Shown here in pieces: positions 33,612 to 45,951 of a stretch of 64,000 nucleotides of DNA. Positions within the stretch are counted from its first letter, which is position 1. Each line of letters starts with the position of its first letter. This stretch comes from Proteles cristata cristata (taxonomy: Eukaryota; Chordata; Mammalia; Carnivora; Hyaenidae): assembly GCA_017311185.1 (NCBI GenBank), contig JAESUZ010000135.1:62001-126000 (forward strand), given 5' to 3'. The notes under the pieces are model-generated. The model did not search any database. It had not been told where the DNA came from and saw nothing but the letters and a program-made list of their open reading frames with translations. Both the position numbers and the translations under genes were made by a program.

Positions 33612-36600
33612 ATTCCTCAAAGTTTTCCAACAATTCAGGAAGAAAAACAATTTATCTAGTATATGCAGACTCAAGTCTGTTTTAATATGAAAAATTAGAG
33701 ATGAACTTCATTTGTACTCCCAAACTGCTAAATTAAACATAAGCTATCCTTAATTTTGTTGTTAAACTGTCTTTTCAATGATTTCCCCCTTCCCCAACTT
33801 TAGTCACAGTCTCTACCTGAAGTTTCTTTTTCTTTTGTTGCTTCCTCCAAGGTCTGCAGCTGTGACTGCAAAATCATGGGTTTGATTATGGGATATGGTT
33901 GAAACACCTCTCACTTGAGACAGAAAGGGTAAACTAGACCAGGTAGGCACCTAAAGTAATTATTTTCCATTTTCCCCCAGCCTCAGCATCCATCCAGGAC
34001 TGTTAAGTTGATCACTTTGTCAGTATGTCGGAATTCCTTCTAATCATGGTTCAGTTCCCAGGAAGCCTTGGATGTGCTGAACTCTGTGCAGGGTGAGGGA
34101 AACCCCAGTTTTGGGGCTGGCAGAGAGATGACGTCCTCAAGGGGCCGTGTCAGTGTTGTTCTAAGGAATCATGAACCCTCACTTTTATATACTGACCTTT
34201 CCATACCCAATCTTCCTTTTACTGAATCTTCTGTATTGGTTAGAAGGCCGAAAAAAATCGGCCTTTATAACAGGGACACCAGAAGAAACAACATGCTTAG
34301 AACTTTATTTCCCTCTCTCCTGGAGGTCTTTATGAAGGGTCCAGAACAGGTGACGCAGCTCAGGAATGATCCCAGCTCTAACCATTGCTCTGCCATACTC
34401 AAACAGGGTTCTTTAGGTCTAAAATTGATAAGGCATCCCTTCGGTCCCCACTGTAGAAACAGAAAAAAACAGAGAGGAAGGTAAGCACTTTTCTTGTAAG
34501 GACACAGCCCACAAGTGCTTACAGACTCTGCTTGGATACTATTGGCTGGGAGCAGCTCACGTGACCCTGTGTACATACTATTTGCCAGAACTTCATCACA
34601 TGGCCACGGCTGCAACCGATTCTGGGAAATGTGTTTCGCTGCATACCCGCTGGCTGGGCTAAAATGCCGGGGGCTCTGTAAGCAAGGCCAGAATAGCAGG
34701 ACGATTCTGGGGGGTAAAAGGCCCTCCCACCACCCCTGTGGGATGGATGTTTGATGGGAGTACATGGAGCTGATCAGTGGAAAAAAATGAAGAGGCACTG
34801 CTGGAGAGCTGCTCCAGCCGGTCCAGGGGTCCCTGAAGGATGGACGGTGTCAGCGAGAGAGGGTGAGGGAGCCCCGAGATACTTTCTGATTACCAAGCAG
34901 GCATCTCTGTCCTGTCAGTCTTGGTATCTTTATTGATAGATAGGTCAAACGATAATATGACATCAGAAAAAGGAATTTTTACAGTGGACAACTCTTTGTG
35001 ATAAGATGCTTTGAAAAGTGTACAGAAGCAGGTTTTACAGAAGTATTCTCGCAGAACTACTCCAATCATAGTGAGGTTGAGTAAATCTTACAACTAAGGA
35101 AATAACAGGATGTTCTTAGTGAAAAACAGGATGACATACATATTTGTTCCAAGTTAATAATGCTAGGATTAGGACATCGGTTAAGTTGTATATAGATAGG
35201 CTAGGAGTCCTTTTTTCTGGCTCACACAAGGACGAATGGTTTTGAGCTGGTTAATAGGTGGTTTGTGGAAACTTTTTGACTTGATGCTGATTGTGTACAC
35301 CATGGAGGTGTACACCATGTGGGCCCTAAATGTGTCGGCCTTTGGTTTTGGGTTACGTTTTAGCTTCTCTTTTCTCTCCTCTTCCCAGCCACCAGTGTAA
35401 GGGAGGGTGTTTGCGGAAAGTAGGCCTTAGAGAAGGGACTGCCATACATCACCAGTTAGAAAAGGTGTAAGTATTAACTTAAGTTCTGCCCTTATGTGTT
35501 CCTTAACTCTAAATTAGGCTCTTTTGATATGGGGCCAGGCTCAATTGTAACTCTTGTGTTCTTAACGCCTTTATTATCTAAGTCTTGGATCTGCAAGGCC
35601 CTTAGAAAGAACCTTTTGACAATCATCCACAGTGCTTTCATCTAAAATCTCTTTTGAAAAGGCAGGAATATGCTTTTCCTTATGAGGTATCTGTGTGGGG
35701 AATATCAGTCTGATTTGGAATATTGTGAGGCCTGGTCAATACCAGCAGGCTCATTTCCAATGTGAGCGAATAGTAGCAGAAGGAGATACCAGGTTTTCAT
35801 TTCTCATGGCAGGAGCTATGCAAACGCTGCCATTTCCTCGCTGTGACTGTCATCCAGCGAGGCCGGTGTGGCTCCCAGCAAGGCACATTCTCTGTTGCAG
35901 GCATTCCCAAGGAAGCAGTCTCTGAGAGATATATTTGTGTGCAGGAGATTTATTGGGGAATGCCTTGGGGAACGGCACCAAGGAAGGCATCAGGAGTTAA
36001 AGGAAGCAGCATTGGGTGTTGAGAGAAATAGAACTGCCACACAGTTGTATCAAGGGATGCCAGGATTGGGGAGTAGGTGGCCCGGCAGCTCGGGAGCTTA
36101 CAGCATCCATTGAATCCTTCTTTTCCCACCCCACCCCAGTCAGGGGAGCAGAGAAAGGTGTGGAATTAGGTTTGGCCAATCCCATGCTGTCACCCAAGAT
36201 TGGATCGTTCAGCAACAGGAAGCCGGGGTTGTGGGTAGCTGGAGGCCATACTGCCTGTTCAGGAGTGAGGACCGGCAGAGTGGCCCAGTCCAGCAGTGAG
36301 GCTTGTGCTAAAGATCCCACTGCCCAGTCCCTTCCCACCAGTACCCTGGGTTCTGGCCCATTTTGCCAACCTTTCCTCCAGGCTTCCAGATATCCTGGAT
36401 CTCCTCGAATCCTTAGAATAAGCCGCCATTTGGGACTAAGCCAGCCAGAGTCAGTATTTGGTATTTGCAACCCCAAAGACTCTAATCCCAGTGCACCTCT
36501 AAGATGGGTGGCAAGAAGAATGTCGGGGTGTGACTGGGTCTTTGAACACACTGTGGGGTAAGACATAAGCCAGTTTTATTCTTTCTCACAATTGCCCCTT

Positions 36601-36950
36601 TCCAGCCAGCTCCGGGGGACTCATGTCTCCCCATCCTGTAGGCAGATCTGATGGGTTTTGGTCACTTTCTGGTAAAAAAAAAAAAAAAATTCAGACTATA
36701 CCTCATTTGATAGTTCCATGCCCCTCCAGGCCTTCCTGCTGAGGTCACCCTCCCTCAGAAGGAAACTGTTGTATAGGGTCTTTCTAACAACAGCCATGGT
36801 CTTTCTCCTGCCCAGGGATCTGCATCAGGACCATGGAGAACACACATTGCCTTACTAGGCTCAGCAAGGACAGAGCCCATCACCCCCAGCAAGCTGGTCT
36901 CTTACACTGCCTCTACTCTGGGCAATCAACCCTCTCTCTCCTTTAGACTT
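33612..36950. other. Unassigned stretch of about 3.3 kb
   Basis: I recognise no SINE or L1 here, which is unusual for this window. At 36,016-36,561 a 181-codon frame is open on plus and an overlapping 189-codon frame on minus; neither peptide is recognisable. The part 34,920-35,690 has an ERV-like look but no clear ends. A direct repeat of 'gtgtacaccatg' occurs at about 35,294-35,321. A 16-base A run occurs at about 36,674-36,690. Confidence 0.4.
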
Positions 36951-37244
36951 ACAAAAGTGAGTAGTGAGACACCCGTGCCCTTTAGGGTAGAGTTTGTCCC
37001 AAATCATGAGGGCACTTCTTGCTTCTACTTAGTGAGGCCCAGGGAGCCATGCAGTATAGCCTTGCCCTGGCGTCAGGGAGATAAGCTTCCAGACAGGAAA
37101 TGGCTTGCCCCCCCACCCCCCCACCATGTCACACACTCATAGGTAAGGAGGAAGCAGGTCACTGGGTAAAGCAAAGGAAAATGGGGCTTCCAAAATGGAA
37201 CCTAACAGAGCATCTCCAGACACTGTCCGCTCCTTCCCTTGCCT

Positions 37245-37345
37245 CTTCATTGTACAAATAGAGGAACTGAGGCCCAGAGAGGGAAGGTGACTTACTGAGT
37301 GTAACACAGCACAGAGGTGGGAGTTAAGAGGGAACTGCACTGGCC
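37245..37345 (-). repeat. MIR element (antisense)
   Basis: 'gaggaactgaggcccagaga' followed by 'gggaaggtgacttactgagt' and 'cacagcacagaggtgggag' is the antisense MIR core. Confidence 0.8.
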
Positions 37346-37579
37346 TCTCGGGTACAGGGGACAGTACCATGCAAAGCTCATCCCTCTCTTGCCTGGCTGC
37401 ATGTGGACCACAACCTTCATGCTTATCTGAATTTGTGGGACTGGTTCATTGGTGATGTATCCCCTTCCCACAAAGAATCAAGCTGAGATTTCTCCTCCCG
37501 GCTAGCTGTGACATCCTGCATCAAGTGTTCTGCTGTCTAGCCCCAAGCTCTTTGTTAGCCTGCTGTGTGATTTTGGTCA

Positions 37580-37890
37580 GTTTCCTGGCTGCTCTAAGAC
37601 TCAATTTTCTCATCTGTGTCACAGGGCTTTGAGGATGAAATTCCCTCATTCCACAAATACTTTGTGAGTCCATTGCAGCTATTGGAGACACAGAAATGAA
37701 CAGCAACAACAAGGTGCTGACGGCTTTCTGCCCTCAAAGAATGTATATTCTTGGCAGACATGAAAGACACAAAGCAAACAAGTAAATAAGCCATTACTCC
37801 AATGGAGAAGATAAAATAGGATAATGTGAATACTGAGTGAAGTGGGGGCCCTTTATCCAGAATGATTCGGAACAGGGTGATGTCTGAGGT
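37580..37890 (+). repeat. MIR/L2-like relic
   Basis: 'gactcaattttctcatctgt' is MIR-like. The following 'atttgtgagtccattgcagc'-type text, with 'gacatgaaagacacaaagca' and 'acaagtaaataag', resembles ancient L2-type repeats. Confidence 0.5.
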
Positions 37891-38238
37891 GGGGCCAGAA
37901 TGAGGAAAAGGAGATAGACAAAATGAGGGCCGAGGAAGAAAATTCTCGAAACGAGAGGTCTTTTGCAAACTGTGAGGGGTGGCCCCAGGTGCCCATCATT
38001 GTTGCTCTGGAGCAGCTGAAGGACCACATGACCCAGGGGAAGGCCAAGGCCAGGGTCTTAATCTTAGGGCAAGGACATAGACTCATGTTCTCCTCCACAA
38101 AATGGAAATAAAGGACACAGAATGAAATTCATCATCATTTCAAAGATAACCAATGCTCCAAGAGGTGAAGGTAACCTGGGTAGGTCCCTCAGCTGAGACC
38201 CCAAGCATAGTGGGTTTTTGGCAAGAATGGGTCCAATC

Positions 38239-38440
38239 TGAGACCCTTGGGTGGCTCAGTCAGTTGAGCATCTGACATCAGCTCAGGTCATGATCTTGGA
38301 GTCAGTGGGTTTGAGCCCCTCATCAGGCTCTGTGCTAACAGCTCAGAGCCTGGATCTGCTTCAGATTCTGTGTCTCCCTTGCTCTCTGTCTCTGTCTCTC
38401 TCTTTCTCTCTCTTTCAAAAAATAAACATTAAAAAAATAA
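38239..38440 (+). mobile_element. CanSINE
   Basis: The head is 'tgagacccttgggtggctca' and the body ends in (CT)n and 'aaaaaataaacatt'. Flanks 'gaatgggtccaatc' (38,225-38,238) and 'ggatggttccaatc' (38,441-38,454) form a decayed duplication. Confidence 0.9.
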
Positions 38441-38484
38441 GGATGGTTCCAATCCTCCACTAATTTCTATACTTGTACCTTTTT

Positions 38485-39215
38485 AGAAAAATTGTGGTAA
38501 AATACACATAACATAAAGTTGGCCATCTTAACTACTTTTAATCATATAGTTTGGTTGTGCTGAGCACCTTCACATTGTTGTGCAACCATTCTCCAGAATC
38601 CTCCACCTTTCCAAGGTTCAGTTTTACAAACTTAAACTGAACCCATTAAACGGTACCTCTCTATTTCCCCCTCCACAGCCCTGACTACCCTAGAGTTCTC
38701 AAGTGAGTGAAATCATACCCTATTTGTCATTTTGTAACTGGCTTCCTTCACTTAGCATAATCTCCTCAGGGTTCACCTATGTTACAGCATATGGCAGAAT
38801 TTCCCTTTTTAGGGCTGAATAATATTCTATTGTGTGCATCTATCACATTTTGTTTATCCATCTGTCCATGGCCAGTTGAGTTGCTTCCACCTTTTGGCTA
38901 TTGTGAATAATGCTATGAACATAAATGGACAGATACCTCTTCAAGGCCTTGCTTTCTCGTATTTGGGGCATATACCCAGAGGTGGGATTGCCAGGCCAGA
39001 TGGTAATTCTGTTTTTAATTTTTGGAGGAACCACCCTACCCATTTCCACACTGGCACGATTTTTCATTCCCACCAATGGCGCCCAAGGGTTCCAATGTCT
39101 TCACATTCCTGCCCACACTTGTTATTTTCTGTTGTTCTCATAGTCGCCATCCTGTGAGGCAACTATGCCATGCATGTGAGACAGTACCTTGTTGTGGTTT
39201 CACATGGACTTCCCA
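38485..39215 (-). mobile_element. L1 3' fragment, antisense
   Basis: It begins with antisense 3'UTR text ('gtggtaaaatacacataaca'). It goes through 'tggctattgtgaataatgct' and 'ggcatatacccagaggtggg' to 'cttgttgtggtttcacatgg'. It is 5'-truncated and decayed. Confidence 0.85.
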
Positions 39216-39824
39216 GCATCTGGTGGCAAACCTCCCATCAAGAGGTGGATTCTGTGCTGGTTTATGCCTTGCTTTGGTGGTTACTGGTGGTTATTTCCAG
39301 TGGCAGGCCTGGACCCAAAGAGGCCCCACATGCATCTGCTCTCTCACTAGAACCTGATCAGTGAACAAGCCCAGGCTAGCCTGCTGGAGGATGAGAGACA
39401 TGGGGCCCAGTTATTCCTGTTGCCCAAGCCAACAGCTGGCCAACTGCCAGGCATGTGGACGCGGCCATGCTAGATATGCCAGCCCAGCCAAGCTGCCATT
39501 TGACAGCAGCTAGGAGGAGCCAAGCCTGGCTCACCTCAGACCGCCCAGCTGACCCACAGTGTCATGAGCAATAAACAATTGTTTGTTTGTTTGTTTTTAA
39601 AGCCACTAGGTTTGAGAATTGCTTGCTGTGTAACAGTTGCTCACTGGTATATCGGCATCCTGGCTCCTGCCCTGGGGACTTATTTTCCACATTCCATGGA
39701 TTGGGACGCTCCTAATTTAGGACAGGTAAAACTTTCACCTAATTCCTGGAAGAGCAGACTAGCTTTTCCTCTGACATCTAACACACAGATGTGGAGGGAC
39801 TCTTTTGGAATACCAATCTCCCCA
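39216..39824. repeat. Ancient interspersed repeat, class uncertain
   Basis: The text 'gtcatgagcaataaacaatt', '(GTTT)n', 'aaagccactaggtttgagaa' and 'ttgcttgctgtgtaacag' follows the 3' end pattern of widely dispersed old mammalian repeats (MaLR/MER type). It separates two antisense L1 fragments. Confidence 0.5.
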
Positions 39825-40445
39825 CCCTAGTTCTATCGAGATACAATTGACCCACATCACCGTATGCATTTCAGGGGTGCGGTATGAAGGCTTGACTTCC
39901 ATATATTTTGAAATGATTGTTACAGTACATTTGTTTGGTTAACATCCATCACCTCACCTCATGTAGATATAATGAAAGGAAACAGAAAGAAAGAAAAATA
40001 CACTCTAGCTCCATCCACATTGTTGCAAATGACAACATTTAATTCTTACTGATGGCTAATATTCCATTGTGTATATATACCAACACACAGGGGTGCCAAC
40101 TCACAAACCATCAGGTCATGACCTGGGCTAAAGTTGGACGTTTAACCCACTGAGCCATCCAGGCGCCCTTCTACCCTTTTCTTAACTGGATTATTTGGGT
40201 GTTTTTTTGCTGTTGTTGCTGTTTTGTTGTTGTTGTTGTTATTGGTGGTGGTGGTGTTGAGTTCGATAACCTCTTTACAGATTTTGCATACTAACCCTTT
40301 ATCAGATATGTCAGTTCCAAATATCTTCTCCCATTCCTTAGGCTGCCTTTTCATTATGTTGATTGTTTCCTTTGCTGTGTGGATGCTTTTTATCTTGATG
40401 AGGTCCCAGTAGTTCATTTTTGCTTTTGTTTCCCTTACGTCCTAT
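39825..40445 (-). mobile_element. L1 fragment, antisense, with internal loss and a SINE stub
   Basis: It begins 'ttctatcgagatacaattga' (L1 3'UTR antisense). After a truncated SINE at about 40,090-40,169 it resumes at 'ctaaccctttatcagatatg' and 'tgatgaggtcccagtagttc'. A (TTG)n-rich stretch lies at about 40,208-40,240. Confidence 0.8.
40090..40169 (-). mobile_element. Truncated CanSINE (antisense head half)
   Basis: 'actcacaaaccatcaggtca' to 'gagccatccaggcgccc' is the antisense head half of a CanSINE; the tail half is missing. Confidence 0.75.
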
Positions 40446-40896
40446 GTGCATAACTTCTTTATCCATTCATCTGTTGATGGACACTTAGGTTGTTTCCATG
40501 TCTTGGCTATTGTGAATACTGTTACAATGAATGTGCAGATATCTTTTCAAGTTAGTGATTTCATTTCCTTTGGATATATTTCCAGAAGTAAAATTGCTGG
40601 ATCATATAGTAGTTCTGTTTTTAATTTTTTTTGAAGAACCTTTACTGTTTTCCGGAGTGGGTGAATTAATTTACATTTCTCCCAAGAGTACATAAGGGTT
40701 CCCTTTTCTTCACATATTCACCACTATTTGTTATCTCTGGTCTTTTTGGTGATGGCCCTTCTAACAGGTGTGAAGATATCCCTCTTAGTTTTGAGTTGCA
40801 TTTCCCTAACAGCTAACAATGTTGAGCATCTTTTAGCTTTCTGTTGGCTATTTATATATCTTCTTTTGAAATGTATTCAGGTTCTTTGCTCCTTTT

Positions 40897-40980
40897 GGTT
40901 TTTAAGTAAGCTCTATGCCCAACGCAAACCCATGTAACTCCAAGTTGCATGTTTTACTGACTGAGCCAGCCAGGCACCCC
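40897..40980 (-). mobile_element. Short-form CanSINE (antisense)
   Basis: It ends 'tgagccagccaggcacccc' and contains 'aagctctatgcccaacgcaa'. This is the shorter SINE subtype, without the CT-rich body, in which the head goes straight to 'gggcatagagnttact'. Confidence 0.85.
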
Positions 40981-40993
40981 ATTTTCTCTTTGT

Positions 40994-41029
40994 AAAAAAT
41001 TTTTTTATTTTTAAAAATTTATTTCCTCT

Positions 41030-41060
<31 letters not shown>

Positions 41061-41221
41061 TGGGGTAGGTCAGAGAAAGAAAGGGAGAGAAAGACCCCCA
41101 AACAGGGTCTACACTGTCAGCACAGAGCCCGACACAGGGCTTGGTCCCACAAACTGTGAATCATGACCTGAGCCGAGATCAAGAGCCGGACGTTTAACCC
41201 ACTGAGCCACCCAGGTGCTCC
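40994..41221 (-). mobile_element. CanSINE (antisense)
   Basis: It starts in T-rich tail sequence, then (GA)n, 'tcagcacagagcccgacaca', 'gaatcatgacctgagccgag' and 'actgagccacccaggtgctc'. It sits next to the short-form SINE. Confidence 0.9.
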
Positions 41222-41259
41222 TACTCCTTTCTTCTTTGGATTTTTAAAAAAATTTTATT

Positions 41260-41471
41260 GGGGCGCCTGGGTGGCTCAGTCGGTTAAGCATCCAACTTTG
41301 GCTCAGGTCATGATCTCACAGTTCGTGGGTTTGAACCCCACGTCGGGCTCTGTGCTGACTGCCAGCTCAGAGCCTGGAGCCTGCTTCACAGTCTGTATCT
41401 CCCTCTCTCTCTGACCCTTCCTTGCCCACACTGCCTCTCTCTCTCTCTCAGAAATAAATAAAACATTTAAA
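41260..41471 (+). mobile_element. CanSINE, low divergence
   Basis: The head 'ggggcgcctgggtggctcag' and the body with 'gtcgggctctgtgctgactg' are canonical. The tail 'aaataaataaaacattt' runs into T-rich sequence. It is oriented opposite to its neighbour at 40,994-41,221, so the two could form a hairpin. Confidence 0.93.
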
Positions 41472-42000
41472 ATTTTTTTTAATTTATTATTATTATTTTT
41501 GCTATTGAGTTATATGACTTCTTTATATTTTTTTGATATTATCCCCTTATCAGGTATATGGTTTACAGATAATGTTTTTTTCCCATTCTGTAGATGGTCT
41601 TTTCACTTTTCACTTCATTGATGGTTTCTTTTGCTGTGCATAAACTTTTCAGTCTGAAGTAATCCTGCCTGCGTACTTTTAATATTGTTGCTCATCATAT
41701 CCAAATAGTGATTGCCAAGAGTCATGCAAAGGAGGTTGTTTTCCTATATTTTCTTCTAGAGGTTTCATGGCTTCAAGTCTCATATTTAAGTCTCTAATCC
41801 ATTTGGAGTTAATTTTTGTGCATGGTGTAAGATAAGGATCTAGTTTCATGCTTTTACATATGAATATTCAATTTTCCCAGCACCATTTATTGAAGAGACT
41901 ATAATTTCTCCACTGAATATTCTTGGTTCCCTTGTCCATCCCAAAATTAGTTGACTGAATATACTTGGGTTTATTTCTGGGCTTTCTGGAATCTCAGTAT

Positions 42001-42133
42001 TTTTAAATGTTTCTTTATTTATTTTGAGAGAGAGAGAGAGAGAAAGAGAGCATTCTCATGAACCATGAAGATCATGACCTGAGCCAAAATCAAGAGTTGG
42101 ATAATTAATCAGCTGAGCCATCCAGGTGCCCCT
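42001..42133 (-). mobile_element. CanSINE (antisense) with internal deletion
   Basis: The tail side 'tttctttatttattttgaga' and the head side 'gatcatgacctgagccaaaa' to 'catccaggtgcccc' are present. The middle of the body, about 80 bases, is missing. Confidence 0.85.
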
Positions 42134-42849
42134 AGAAACCCAATCTTAATTACTGCCCTTAATGCGATGCCTTTGGTCCAGTCCTCATGTGGGTGGCCTC
42201 AGGACCCTCGGACACCCATCATGTACTTATCTTCCTTGTCTTCCCAGAAGGCAGGCAGTCATTCACCTCTTGGTGAATGAAAGTGAGAAAAGAGAACATA
42301 CTTCCCCACAGGTGGCCGCTTCCAGCTTTGAGACCCTCCACAGGGGCTGTAGAGATCCTTATGGTTAATATGCCCCCAGGTGGATCCAAGATGCAGCCTG
42401 GTCTGGGAATGGAAGTCAGGATGCCTGTGTAAAGTCTCAAGCAGGTGAGACCCCAGGTCAGATGCACGTTTTAGAAAGATTCCTCCTGGAGGCCAGGGTT
42501 CCCCCACCGCACTCTGCCCCCTTCAGCATCCTCCCAGGTGGAGTCAGGCCTTGGCCCTGATGGTCCCCCATAGGCCTTTGATGTACCCTGTGGTACTCAC
42601 CCACTCACTCGCCATCTCCTTCCCAAGCCCAGAGGCTCCCAGAGGGCATCCAGTAGCTAGCACAGGACCTAGAGCAGTCGTGGTGACAAAGACCCACCCC
42701 CATCAGACTCCCAGGGTCCATTGCCCTTACCTGCCTTCCCACCTTGAAAATCTTGGGTTGTAGGGTTTCGACAGTGGCTGCCTACAGGAAACAATACAGT
42801 GGCATGCACTGATGTGCACACGTGTCTTATTGATTTGGCATTAAAATAA
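42134..42849. other. Unassigned non-coding stretch
   Basis: No recognisable gene or repeat. Short frames overlap on both strands. Confidence 0.4.
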
Positions 42850-43740
42850 AATTTGAAATTTGAATTCAAGTGTAACGCACAGATCTTAAATACATATTTT
42901 ACCCGTTTGCCAAATCAAGGTGTGGAGCCCGTCCATCACTTCAGAAATGAGTTGTCCTTTTCCGATGAATTTCCCTCCCCACTAGGGGTCAGCACTGCTC
43001 TGGTTTCTAAAAGGATAGATAGATTTTTGTCCTGTTCTCGAACTTTAAGGAAATGGAATCCTACAAATTGCACTGTTTTTGTGCTTGGCACAAAACATTC
43101 TCTCATTCAACATTATGCCTGTGGGATTTCTGACTTCATGTGTATTACCGACTGGCATTCCATTTTCTGAACCACCATGATTTCCGTATCCTCTTGTGGA
43201 CGGACAGTTGGGTTACTTCCAGCCTGAAGCAATCCAGAATAAGGCTCCTGTGAGCAGCTGTGTGCAAGATGGTTTGGGAGATATATCATTTTACTTGAGT
43301 AAATACCTAGCGGTGGAACTGCTGGTCATTGGGGTGGTTTAGTTGTATAAGCAACTGCCAAACAGTCCTCCAACGCATTTGTGCCATTCTTTACCCTCCA
43401 CTCCCACCAACAAGGAAGGAGGGTTCCAGCTGTTCTGTGACCTCGGGGACATTTGGGGTTGTCACTCTTATTTGTGTTAGCTGGTCTGGTGGGTGGAAGA
43501 TGGTGTCTCACTGTGACATTACATTTCTCTGACAACGATTGATGGTGGGCACATTTTCATGTACTTATTGGCCATTTATTTGTGTGTCTTCTTTTATGAA
43601 ATGTCTGCTCATTTTTACCCACTTTTTTTTTTAACCAGATCGTTTGTCTTTCCAGTATTAGTTTGCTGTAGTTTTTAAAAATATATTCTGGAAGCAGTCC
43701 ATTGCCAGATACAAGTATTGAGAATTCTCCCAGTTTCTGT
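42850..43740 (-). mobile_element. Old L1 3' fragment, antisense
   Basis: The order of antisense L1 landmarks ('gtaaatacctagcggtggaa', 'gcaactgccaaacagtcctc', 'attggccatttatttgtgtg') is intact, but divergence is high. It is followed by the start of a second, better-preserved antisense L1. Confidence 0.75.
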
Positions 43741-44011
43741 CTTACCTATTCACTTTTTTTCACTTTGGTATAAATGATAAACTGCACATATTTAAAGTGC
43801 ATAAACGGATACATTTTGACATATATATAAAAATTTGGAAACACTGTGAAAACCATCATCATAATCCAGACACTAAATACATCAGTCACCCCAAAAATTT
43901 GTCCCTTTGTGATTCTTTCCTCCTGTGCCCCCCTATCTCCTGCCACTCACCCCCCTAGACCCATTTATCTACTTTCTGTTACTACAAATGAGTTTATACT
44001 ATCTAGAATTT

Positions 44012-44233
44012 TTTCAACTTTTTAAACATTTATTCATTTTTGAGAGAGAGTGAGAGACAGAGTGTAAAAGCAGAGGAGGGGCAGAGAGAGAGCAGGAGAC
44101 ACTGAATCCAAAGCAGGCTCCAGGCTCTAAGCTGTCATCACAGAACCCCATGTGGGACTTGACCCTATGATCGGTGAGATCATGACCTGAGCCAAAGTCA
44201 ATCGTTTAATCAACTGAGCCACCCAGGCGCCCC
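44012..44233 (-). mobile_element. CanSINE (antisense)
   Basis: It runs from 'caactttttaaacatttatt' to 'gagccacccaggcgcccc'. The flanks 'ctatctagaattttt' and 'ctattgcctagattttt' form a decayed target duplication within the L1. Confidence 0.92.
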
Positions 44234-44603
44234 TCTATTGCCTAGATTTTTGTATAAATGGAATCATAGATTATAACTATGTCTGGCTTTTTTCACTCAG
44301 TAAAATTATTTTGAAATTCATCTGTGTAATAGTGTGTCAATACCTCATTCATTTTTACTGCTGAAATGTACTCTGTTGTATGGATACACTACTCTTTGTT
44401 TATCCCCTCCTCTGTTCGTGGACATTTGGATTGTTTTTCGTTTTTTGGCTGTATCAACCAAAGCCACTATGAACATTTGTATACAAGTCTTTGTGAGACA
44501 TATAATTTCGTTTTTCTGGATTAATGCCTAGCTATAGGATTGGAGTGAGATTGCCAGAACATGGAGTGGGTACATGTTTGACTTTTTAAAAACTGCCAAA
44601 CTA

Positions 44604-44711
44604 GGGGTGCCTGGCTGGCTCAGTCAGAGGAGTGTGCAAATTTTGATCTTGAGGTTGTGAGTTCAAGACCCACGTTGGGCATAGAGATTACTTAAAAAAA
44701 TTTTTTTTTAA
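44604..44711 (+). mobile_element. Short-form CanSINE with long target duplication
   Basis: It begins 'ggggtgcctggctggctcag' and ends 'gggcatagagattacttaaa' plus A/T tail, with no CT-rich body. The duplication 'ttttaaaaactgccaaact' is exact over 19 bases (44,584-44,602 and 44,712-44,730). The host sequence is L1. Confidence 0.94.
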
Positions 44712-44969
44712 TTTTAAAAACTGCCAAACTGATTTCCAAAATGATTGTGACATGTTACATTCCTGCCAACATAGGATTCCAATCTCACTGCATCCTCCCC
44801 AACATTTGGTAGTCCTGTTCGGCCCAGCCATTCCTATAGGTATGTAATGGTAGCCAATGTGGTTTTAATTTGCATTTCTTTAATGATTAATTATGTTGAG
44901 TGCCTTTCAAGTACTTATTTGTCACCCATTTATCTTTGGCCAAGTGTCTGTTCAAATCTCTCCCATATT

Positions 44970-45951
44970 GCAAAGGAAACAATCCATAAAACTAATAGGA
45001 AACCAACGGAATGGGAAAAGATAGTTGCAAATGACAAATCAGATAAAGGGTTAATATCCAAAATCTATAAGAAACTCACCAAAATCGACACCCGAAAAAC
45101 AAATAACTCAGTGAAGAAATGGTCAGAAGGTATGAACAGACACTTCTCCAAAGAGGACATCCAGATGGCCAACAGACAGATGAAATGATGCTCAGCATCC
45201 CTCCTCATCAGGGAAATACAAATCAAAACCATGCTGAGATATCACCTCACACCAGTCAGAGTGGCTAAAATGAGCAAATCAGAGGACTCTAGATGCTGGC
45301 GAGGATGTGGAGAAACAGGCACCCTCCTACACTCTTGGTAGGAATGTAAACTGGTGCAGCCCCTCTGGAAGACAGTGTGAAGGTTCCTCAAAAAATTAAC
45401 AATAGAACTCCCCGATGACCCAGCAATAGCACTGCTATGAATTTACCCAAGTGATACAGAAGTGCTGATGCATAGGAGCACATGTACCCCAATGTTCATA
45501 GCAGCACTCTCAACAATAACGAAAACCTGGAAAGAGCCTAAGTGTCCATCAATGGACAAATGGATCAAGAAGATGTGGTTTATCTATACAATGGAATACT
45601 ACATGGCAATGAGAAAGAATGGAATCTGACCATGTGTAGCAACATGGATGGAACTTGAGGTGTTATGCTGAGTGAAATAAGTCAGGCAGAGAAGGACAGA
45701 TACCATATGTTTGCATGTATAGGAGGATTAGGAGGAACTTAACAGAGGACTGTGGGGGAGAAGAAGGGGGAAGATAGGCGGGCAGAGGGAGGGAGGCAAA
45801 CCATGAGAGACTTGAATGCTGAGAACAAACTGAGGTCTGATGGGTGTGGGGGGAGGCGGGAAATGGGCATGGAGGAGGGCACTTGAGAGGATGAGCACTG
45901 GGTGTTATATGGAAACCAACTTGACAATAAACTATTTGTAAAAAAAAAAAA
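44970..45951 (+). mobile_element. 5'-truncated sense L1 inside an antisense L1
   Basis: It begins in the ORF2 C-terminal half ('gcaaaggaaacaatccataa'; peptide '[20 protein letters not shown]' on plus) and runs through the 3'UTR to 'caataaactatttgtaaaa' with an A tail. The duplication 'aaatctctccc(a/g)tatt' flanks it at 44,954-44,969 and 45,952-45,967, 16 bases with one mismatch. ORF2 here has stops and frameshifts (TGA near 45,186). It was made by target-primed reverse transcription and truncated on insertion. Confidence 0.95.

Larger units (their letters stand above)
40446..42000 (-). mobile_element. L1 ORF2 3' fragment, antisense, hit by SINEs
   Basis: It starts at 'tttatccattcatctgttga' and proceeds through 'tggatcatatagtagttctg' and 'gtgatggcccttctaaca'. 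After three SINEs it resumes with 'ccttatcaggtatatggttt' and 'agcaccatttattgaagaga'. It is heavily decayed. Confidence 0.85.

Noticed and set aside
35997..36566. 181-codon plus and 189-codon minus overlapping frames
   Set aside because: Frames open on both strands over the same DNA with no domain are better explained by composition. I keep the interval only as an unassigned stretch.
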